Under the pieces are notes generated by a model. It saw only the letters and a program-made list of their open reading frames with translations, made no database searches and was not told the DNA's origin. The translations under genes were made by a program, and so were the position numbers. Positions 57,881-64,000 of a stretch of 64,000 nt of DNA are shown one piece after another. Every line of letters begins with the position of its first letter. Position 1 is the first letter of the stretch. Source of the DNA: Pythium myriotylum (Eukaryota > Oomycota > Peronosporomycetes > Pythiales > Pythiaceae); the NCBI GenBank assembly GCA_023091665.1, contig JALJCQ010000014.1, positions 1,612,001 through 1,676,000 on the forward strand, given 5' to 3'.

Positions 57881-58368
57881 ACAGAGTCCAAACGATATAC
57901 AATAAAACTACATTACTTTGCGAGTCAGGCTTTGAGACAATGGTTTGGCCTTCGCGGGAGCTGCCGCTACTTTCGCTGAGGGACGGCTATCAGATGGCTC
58001 ATTCTGCGAGAGCGTTTAGATACCCAATGCAGGTTCGGAGGCAAACTGGGAGTCGCTACGGTACTTTTGGATGATGATCTCTAGTATCTTCTGCAGACTC
58101 CAACCATATCTTCCATCAATACAGGTGCACCATTGCAAAGGAGATTAATTTTCTGCTCGGTTCCTGGACAAAATTTTCGAGCGCATCGTCTCGAAGTTGG
58201 CTGTGCCTGACCTCTCAGCTGCGTGGCCCATCCTTGAAGTTTGTCGATGGGGGGCGATCTCCCACACAGAAAGACCGAGCGTACCAGTCTGAAGTCGAAG
58301 CAGTCTTCAATTTCCCCGCAACAACGCACACACGGATCCCATCCAACGACTAGTGGACCCGTGAGAGA
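57881..58368. other. Intergenic region
   Basis: 488 bp after the RING gene. AATAAA at 57,901-57,906 is a candidate poly(A) signal of that gene. The rest shows no convincing frame or RNA and likely contains the promoter of the next gene. Confidence 0.5.
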
Positions 58369-58957
58369 ATGGGAGCCAAGGCCTCCCGAGCATCTGCCAC
58401 CGAGGCGCCGGACGATACGAAGAAGCGAGCAGAGCCGTCCATGACCGTCGTCACGGCTGGCACGGGAGCGACCACGACCGCAGCGCTGCCCCGCAAGAAC
58501 TATGGAGCATACGGCTGCGCTGTGGGGCTGGCAATCCAAGCGAACGCCAAGCAGCACGAGGTGCGCGAACGCCGCGAGCGCCTGGCCGCAACCACCAAGT
58601 CGTGAGTCCGCATGCTAGTAGGGGGCGTAATACATCTGCTGCGTTTCTCCACGAGGACTTAGACATGCTGTGCGCTGTGTGGCCAAGCACTGTCCTAAAG
58701 CAGAGGCTTCTCCAGAGACACGACTGCAGATCAGAGTACACGGTTGGCAATCTCGCCACGTTGACGTGCAGCGGCAGAAAGTCGGAGAGCCCGAACCAGC
58801 ACAACGAGGAGATCCAGTTCAAATTAAATCACTATATTCGCAAGGTTATAATTTATCAAGTCCGTTTGTACGTGATCTTGCATTAGTATTCGAATCTATT
58901 ATTAGCGGTATACGTGTGATGGAGGTTACAGATGACCCGGAAACTGGATACAAGTGA
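58369..58957 (+). CDS. Small hypothetical protein with N-myristoylation motif
   Basis: Two exons, 58369-58601 and 58663-58957, joined in frame across a 61-nt GT-AG intron; 175 aa. The start MGAKASRAS fits the N-myristoylation consensus (Gly2, Ser6), and neutral and basic residues follow, so membrane attachment is plausible. A Tyr/Gly/Ala segment (NYGAYGCAVGLAIQ) and a charged helix come next. The second exon has CVAKHCPK and a moderately hydrophobic stretch ending in MEVTDDPETGYK. I do not recognise a domain. Without the splice, exon 1 would end at a TGA right at the donor; the continued frame and good intron support splicing. Confidence 0.6.
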
Positions 58958-59176
58958 CCGAGTTTTTGACTTGCTCATCCAGTCAGCTGTGATGAACAGC
59001 CTAGGTGCCGCTCATGGGCACCCGCCTTGAGACCGCGCCTTTTCGGCGCTCTGCAGAGGCGCGGCAGTGGCCATGCAGCGGCGATGCACCGGTGCCCGAC
59101 CGAATGCCGCAATTCCGTTTTCTTCCGCGCCGCGAGCACTCGCTGTATTCCACGAACCTCTCTGGGATCTCGTACC

Positions 59177-60145
59177 ATGGCTCGCATCGTCTCAGTCGTC
59201 GTCCTCGCCCTCTGCGCCGCGATTTCACGCGCGCAAGATCTCTCCACAGTCCCCGGGCTCGCCTCGCTCCCTGCACGCGAGAACGCCCAAGACGCCGGCT
59301 CTTTCTTCGTGAACGACGCCAACTCCCTCCGCGCTGCTGCGGAATCGACGGGAAACGGCTTCGGTCTCGGTTTGCCAGAGTCGCGAGCTGCGGTCACCGA
59401 CTACTCGTCGCCACTTCTCGTCGCCCCACACACCGATGCACTCCCGGAACCAGTTCCCCAGAACGCACTCGCGTCGGATCTCACCACGGCGGCTGCCTCC
59501 GATGCCGACGCCGTCGCGGCTCTGACCAACATCCAGCCTCTTCCAGGGTCTTCTGCTGACGTGCCGACCGAGGCTCGCTCGATCCCGGATGCTCCAGCAC
59601 CTCTGGCCGCGGCTGCCCAGCCTGCTCCGGCCGAGGCGCGCTCCATTGCTGATGACCAGCCTCGACCTCTCGCGGCTGCTGCCGCCGCTGCCCCGAACGA
59701 GGTGCGCGCAGCCTCTGACAGCGACGTCCAACCAGTCGCTGCTGTTGCTGCCGCTCTCCCCACTGAGGACCGTGCCGCTGCCGAGCCAGTCCAGCCTGTG
59801 GCTGCTGCTACCCCTGCTGAGCCTCAGACTCCAGTCGTTGCCGCACCGGCCCAGGACGCCAACCCCGCGCCGGCTCTACGCGAAGGCGCTCCGTCGCCTG
59901 CATCAGAAACCGCCTCCAAGGGAACCAACTTCAAGTCCGGCGATGCCGAGTCTAGCGAAGGCAGCGGCGGCCACGTCGCGACCTTCTTCGCCGTCGGCGC
60001 CGCCTGTGTGCTCGCTGTCGCGGCTGTCGCAATCGCCCGCAAGCGCAAGAACCTGAAGAAGAAGGGATCAAAGACGCCGGGCACGCCCAAGAACGAGATG
60101 ACGTTCTTCCACGTCCAGTCAAGGCTTACACCGCCGGCCGTGTGA
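59177..60145 (+). CDS. Secreted Ala/Pro-rich type I membrane protein
   Basis: A single-exon gene of 322 aa from the ATG at 59,177. An upstream in-frame ATG adds 50 residues that look like leader, whereas MARIVSVVVLALCAAISRA is a good signal peptide. The ectodomain (20-265) is low-complexity Ala/Pro/Glu/Val with loose repeats of the form AEARSI/PTEDRA plus PVAAAA, and contains essentially no cysteine. A membrane helix (about 267-287) is followed by a strongly basic cytoplasmic tail (RKRKNLKKKGSK). The layout parallels the mucin-like protein at 52,899-54,203, but the sequences are not obviously related. No known domain. A cell-surface or wall-associated role is inference. Confidence 0.75.
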   Translation: MARIVSVVVLALCAAISRAQDLSTVPGLASLPARENAQDAGSFFVNDANSLRAAAESTGNGFGLGLPESRAAVTDYSSPLLVAPHTDALPEPVPQNALASDLTTAAASDADAVAALTNIQPLPGSSADVPTEARSIPDAPAPLAAAAQPAPAEARSIADDQPRPLAAAAAAAPNEVRAASDSDVQPVAAVAAALPTEDRAAAEPVQPVAAATPAEPQTPVVAAPAQDANPAPALREGAPSPASETASKGTNFKSGDAESSEGSGGHVATFFAVGAACVLAVAAVAIARKRKNLKKKGSKTPGTPKNEMTFFHVQSRLTPPAV

Positions 60146-60522
60146 GCCAGTCGATGACGTCGTTGATGGTATTTTAGCTGCTTGTCGTCGATGGAGTCTG
60201 TTCCGTGACCAGACATGGAGCCTCAAGGGAGGGCTCGTTAGTGTCTGTGCACAGTAGTGAGTACGCTGGTGTAAAATGTCAGTAGTGATTGAATCGGGTC
60301 TTCGTTGCTGCCCTCAAAGTCCATCGCTGAGTCCGAGATGTGCTCCCTAGGAGTTACAGATATTTACCTGGTGATTTTTACGAAAGGACGTGGAGCTTGA
60401 CCAAAGCAGATCCCAACAGGCGTCGACCGACCAGTTGCATCGGCTCGGGTCCTGGAGTCGATCGACGAGCACCAGGCGCGAAAGGAGATCGTCGGGAAGC
60501 AGAGAGCGAGCAAGGAACTCGG
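60146..60522. other. Intergenic region upstream of DAW1
   Basis: 377 bp. A frame open from 60,340 runs into the DAW1 start, but its extra N-terminus has no counterpart in the family, so I treat it as leader or promoter. No RNA gene seen. Confidence 0.5.
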
Positions 60523-62087
60523 ATGAAGCTGAAGCGATTTCTACTGAGATATTACCCACCAGGAATCATTCTCGAATACGAGCTGCGAGATGGAACGCGC
60601 GAAATGAAGGAGATCGATCTGTTACATCTCACAGCCGAGTGCGTATGACCGGAAGCAGTTCTATTACATGTCGATAACCTGACTCGCCGCTACCACCCAG
60701 ATCTGACGTCGAAGTTCTCGTGAATCAAATCGTGTTCGAGGAGCCGTTAATTTCTGAATCGAGAAAGCCGCAGCTGCGTCGCCTCATTTACAGTACGTGG
60801 GGCGTGGAATGGGTCAGCAAGATCGATATTGATTGATTGTGGCGACTAGAGCTCATCGAAAAGCTGGAGACCAACGATAGCAACGACTTCTACCTCTTCA
60901 AGATTCTCCGAGCACATATCTTACCTCTCACGAACTGTGCATTCAACAAGTCAGGAGACAAGTAAGGAGCAACGCAACTTACTTTTTCGCTGTGTGTTAA
61001 CGCGAGGGTTTGCTCCTCATCTCTCGAAGATTTATTACAGGAAGCTATGACCGGACTTGCAAGGTCTGGGACACTCAGACTGGTGATGAACTGCTCACAC
61101 TGGAAGGTCACAAGAACGTCGTATACGCTATCGCGTTCAACAATCCTTACGGGTGAGTCTATCGACACAATCTCAAGTGGATCCACAGATCTGAGTGTTG
61201 CTCTGGTAGCGACAAGATCATCACAGGTTCCTTCGATAAGACATGCAAGCTGTGGAGCGCGGAAACGGGTCAACTGTACCATACCTTTCGAGGCCACTCG
61301 ACCGAGATTGTTTGTCTCTCATTCAATCCTCAGGGCACGGTGATTGCTACGGGATCGATGGACAACACGGCAAAGCTGTGGGATGTCGAGACAGGACAAG
61401 AACTCCATACGCTTTTTGGTCACACAGCTGAGATCGTGAGTCTAAACTTCGACACGCAAGGAGAGCGAATTATCACTGGCTCGTTTGATCACACCGTCAA
61501 AGTTTGGGATGTGCGTAGTGGAAGATGCATCCACACGCTTGCGGGTCACCATGGCGAAATTTCAAGTACGCAGTTCAACTACACGGGCGAGTTATGCATC
61601 AGTGGCTCAATCGACCGAACTTGCAAGATCTGGGACGTAGCCTCCGGCCAAAATGTTCAGACGCTGCGCGGACACAACGATGAGATTCTCGACGTGAGCT
61701 TCAATGCCACAGGTACCAAGCTTGTCACAGCTTCGGCTGATGGCACGTCACGCATCTACAACACGATGACTGGCGCTTGCCAAGCCATTCTCATCGGCCA
61801 CGAGGCAGAGATATCGAAAGTATGCTTCAACCCGCAAGGATCGAAAGTGCTAACGGCGAGCAGCGACAAGGTGGCTCGGTTGTGGGAGGTCGAAACCGGT
61901 GATTGCCTACAGATGCTTGAGGGTCACACGGACGAGATCTTCAGTTGCGCATTTAACTATGAAGGAGACACGATCATCACAGGTCTGAGTCTCCGCTGCC
62001 AAATGTTCACTTGGTGGATAAGGACAAGCTTAACACTGCATCCTTGTAGGTTCCAAGGACAATACATGCCGAATCTGGAAGTGCTGA
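60523..62087 (+). CDS. DAW1: Dynein assembly factor with WD repeats (DAW1/ODA16/WDR69)
   Basis: Six exons: 60523-60638, 60701-60792, 60850-60961, 61030-61152, 61210-61982, 62050-62087; 417 aa, close to the human protein. The start [20 protein letters not shown] is the hallmark N-terminus of the family, and '[20 protein letters not shown]' leads into the WD repeats. About eight repeats follow, with [73 protein letters not shown] and the terminal [10 protein letters not shown]. It is a cargo adaptor that loads outer-arm dyneins onto intraflagellar transport, so it indicates motile flagella (zoospores). All six exons join in phase and each restores conserved residues, so I regard the model as reliable. 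Confidence 0.95.
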
Positions 62088-62417
62088 GCCTGCGTCGTGC
62101 TGTGGACCACGGCCAGAACGTAAGTCAGGTCGCCCGGAGCACCGAGAGGAATAGGAACCAAGTAGAGCCGGACGAACACAACGAGCTTGCTTCTCCTTGC
62201 TTTATTCAGTTGCAAAATGATCATGATCTCTCGCAAGGATGCGCGAGAAATAATATAAAGTGAAAACCCACGTCGAGCTAGCTGTGCATGGATCGTGAGG
62301 TCTACCCACTGAGCGCCAACAGTAATCGCAACAATCGACTGGCTCCACTTCAGGCCGCGTCGTATTACTCGCGACTCTCGGTCTGAGTTACGTGTCAACC
62401 TTGCGACTCTAAGTGAC
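62088..62417. other. Convergent intergenic region
   Basis: 330 bp between the 3' ends of DAW1 (plus) and the TOM7-like gene (minus). Nothing recognisable beyond presumed 3' UTRs. Confidence 0.5.
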
Positions 62418-62654
62418 TTACTGCATCGCAGCCTCACTCGGCGAGGCGAGCGGGAAGAGGATCTGCCACAGCCTGCCGAAGTCCAAGTCAGCCATTTGCA
62501 TTCCGACAGCTTCGCGAGCACGGCGCACTCACGTGAGGTCCTTCTCCTGCTTCATCGCGATGTAGATGATCAGCGGCACGAAGCCGATGTGCACGATGGG
62601 CTTGATGACCTTGAGCGCCTTGTTCGGCGCGGTCTTCCAGATCTTGTCGGCCAT
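62418..62654 (-). CDS. TOM7-like small mitochondrial outer-membrane translocase subunit
   Basis: Two minus-strand exons, 62533-62654 and 62418-62472, with a 60-nt intron; 58 aa. After a basic N-terminus (MADKIWKTAPNKALKVIK) there is one membrane helix, IVHIGFVPLIIYIAMKQ. It matches the G-F-(I/V)-P-L-(V/I)-I-Y core of TOM7, the small subunit that modulates assembly of the mitochondrial import pore. The tail (LTLWQILFPLASPSEAAMQ) is short, like the family. The gene is far below usual length cut-offs and would be missed by simple ORF calling. The identification rests on one motif, so other single-span mitochondrial proteins remain possible. Confidence 0.65.
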
Positions 62655-62823
62655 GGTCTCGTGCGTCGAGTCTGCGTCGCTTCTCCGATGAGCTCTTCGC
62701 TACTCCAGCCTGTCATTGACGGAACGTTTCCACCAATCAGAAGTTACAATTGTATCTTAGTATATTTGGATTGGATAAATACAACAGTCAGGGAAGCACA
62801 ATGGTTGGTCAATATAGCGAACC

Positions 62824-64000
62824 TCATCCTCCCCGCCGAGGCGACGACGCCGGCGACTGCGGCTCGACGGAGAAGCGGCGGAAGCGCGCCTCGACGAACG
62901 GCGCGTTGGCCCCCGGCAGCCCGAAGCGGTCGTTCTGCGCCACAGAGCCACGTCAGCGAGTCGGAGCAGGGCACTCGCGCGAGGGGACTTACGTGCTGCG
63001 GCATCATGATGAAGTTGACGCCTTCTTGCGTCGCCGGCCGCGCCGGGCCGAACGCCGGCGGTTGCGTGACGTACGCGCCTGGCCCGATGGCCTCTTTCGT
63101 GGCGCTCGATAGGATGGGGAGGTTGGGCATGTTGTGGACCATGGACGCCTCCTGAGACGTCGTGCACGCTATCAGCCACATGTGAAAAGTATCCGAAGGA
63201 GAAGACCGCAGCGTACCGACGACAAGCGCAGTGCACGCGACTGCATAGTCGCGCACTTGAAGTTTGAGCTCTTGACCGACGAGTCGATCGTGAACTTGCA
63301 CGAGGCGCTGATGTCGTAGAACCGATCGGGGGCGTCGTGCTGAAGCTGGTGCTGCTTTGAAGACACATATTGCTCTGCCCGTGGATACATACGCCAGTGA
63401 GCAAGGATGTGAGCAATCGGTGGTAGCTGCAGACGCTTACCCGGAAAGAGGCCGGACTTGAAGCGTGGGGTGGGCGATATGAGCGGGCCTTTCATCTTGC
63501 TGGGGGGACTTGAAGGAGAGGCCGCCCGGGGCGGGTGGGGGTCATGAACATGTCCGGCCAGAACCGCCTGGACATTCGATCTTGCTTCTTCGAATCGCGA
63601 CGTCTTGCTGACATATGCTGGTGTGGGCACTTGCTTGCGTTTGATCTCAATCGCACGCTTCTTCGCGCGATAGGTGCCAGGACCAATAGCGTCAGGATCA
63701 GCGTAAGGCTCCTTGACGACACTGGCGAAAGTAGATGCCCGGTATGCTGCAGCACTGGCGAAGCGGTCTTTTGAAGAGCTAAATGCGCTCGAGTACGGGT
63801 TCGCTGCGTCGTCGACGCTGCGCTGCAGGGACTTCTTGTTGCCACAATCCGTGTTATAGTACGCGTCTGGGGTGTTGTTGATCTTTTGCGTGAGGGTGAC
63901 GGCTGGGTCAATGGCGTGGCGACCATTCGTATCACCAAGATTACGTGCTGTTTGCGCTCCTCGCAAGAATCGATGGGCTTTTCGTTGTTCGTCTTTCTTA
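62824..64000 (-). CDS. Sperm-tail PG-rich repeat (STPG/SHIPPO) protein, 5' end outside window
   Basis: Minus-strand exons 63441-64000 (open to the window edge), 63217-63374, 62993-63151 and 62824-62934 join in phase to about 328 residues ending at TGA. The start codon lies beyond 64,000. PG-rich repeats are visible: DAIGPGTYR, LISPTPRFKSGLFP, and near the C-terminus SSATKEAIGPGAYVTQPPAF with NMPNLP before it. Such proteins bind microtubules, many of them inside the doublets of motile flagella. The C-terminal NDRFGLPG segment is also typical of short repeat-like motifs. Introns are 58-66 nt. The neighbouring DAW1 gene supports a flagellar theme, although they need not be co-regulated. Confidence 0.82.

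Noticed and set aside
62757..63416. 219-codon minus-strand frame overlapping the PG-rich-repeat gene, and the plus-strand frames opposite it
   Set aside because: They cross the introns of the spliced model or lie out of frame. The PG-rich repeats and in-phase GT-AG introns support the model given.

Overview
The window looks like nuclear DNA of an oomycete (a flagellate stramenopile). The single-copy genes have very short spliceosomal introns (56-70 nt where I could resolve them). They include a flagellar dynein-assembly factor (DAW1/ODA16) and a sperm-tail PG-rich-repeat protein, both expected in zoospore-forming organisms. Codon third positions are GC-rich and intergenic gaps are short. The assignment to oomycetes is inference; no species is claimed.

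Bases 1 to about 47,360 are one large tandem array (a megasatellite) of about 1.27-1.30 kb units. It runs off the left edge of the window. Every unit carries one minus-strand tRNA-Cys(GCA) gene with the Cys-type U73 discriminator and a T5 pol III terminator. I count 22 intact 71-nt copies, one copy with a 3-nt D-loop deletion and two disrupted pseudogenes. The rest of each unit is apparently non-coding. It contains a hexamer tract (CCGCGA, about 4-8 copies) and a heptamer tract (AGACCCC) that explain most unit-length differences.

Two nearly identical, full-length APE-type non-LTR retrotransposons (12,529-19,869 and 37,903-45,258; about 7.35 kb) interrupt the array at exactly the same base, the 5' end of a tRNA-Cys gene. 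Each is flanked by the same 16-bp target-site duplication, which is the first 16 nt of the tRNA. Each insertion leaves the tRNA on its left side complete, head-to-head with the element. Each element encodes a 905-aa ORF1 protein and a 1388-codon ORF2 (AP-endonuclease, reverse transcriptase, C-terminal zinc knuckle). ORF2 overlaps the end of ORF1 in the +1 frame and has no suitable ATG. The coding regions are almost identical, but the 3' tails diverge sharply right after the ORF2 stop, and both tails contain a tRNA-like segment. Two tRNA copies elsewhere in the array carry only the last nucleotides of the element's 3' end, apparently scars. This is the most interesting system in the window: a tRNA-Cys-specific non-LTR element living in its own target array.

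From about 47,361 to 64,000 lies ordinary gene-dense sequence. In order: a sarcosine-oxidase-like flavoenzyme; a Nudix hydrolase; a Bmt5-like rRNA methyltransferase with a C-terminal C2H2 finger; a 3-mercaptopyruvate-type sulfurtransferase with nine exons; a secreted mucin-like membrane protein (minus strand); a large RRM plus RING protein; a small possibly myristoylated unknown; a second secreted Ala/Pro-rich membrane protein; DAW1; a TOM7-like small protein (minus); and the 3' part of a PG-rich-repeat flagellar protein (minus, 5' end outside the window). Intron/exon structures were built by hand from GT-AG sites and reading-frame continuity. They have not been tested against transcripts.
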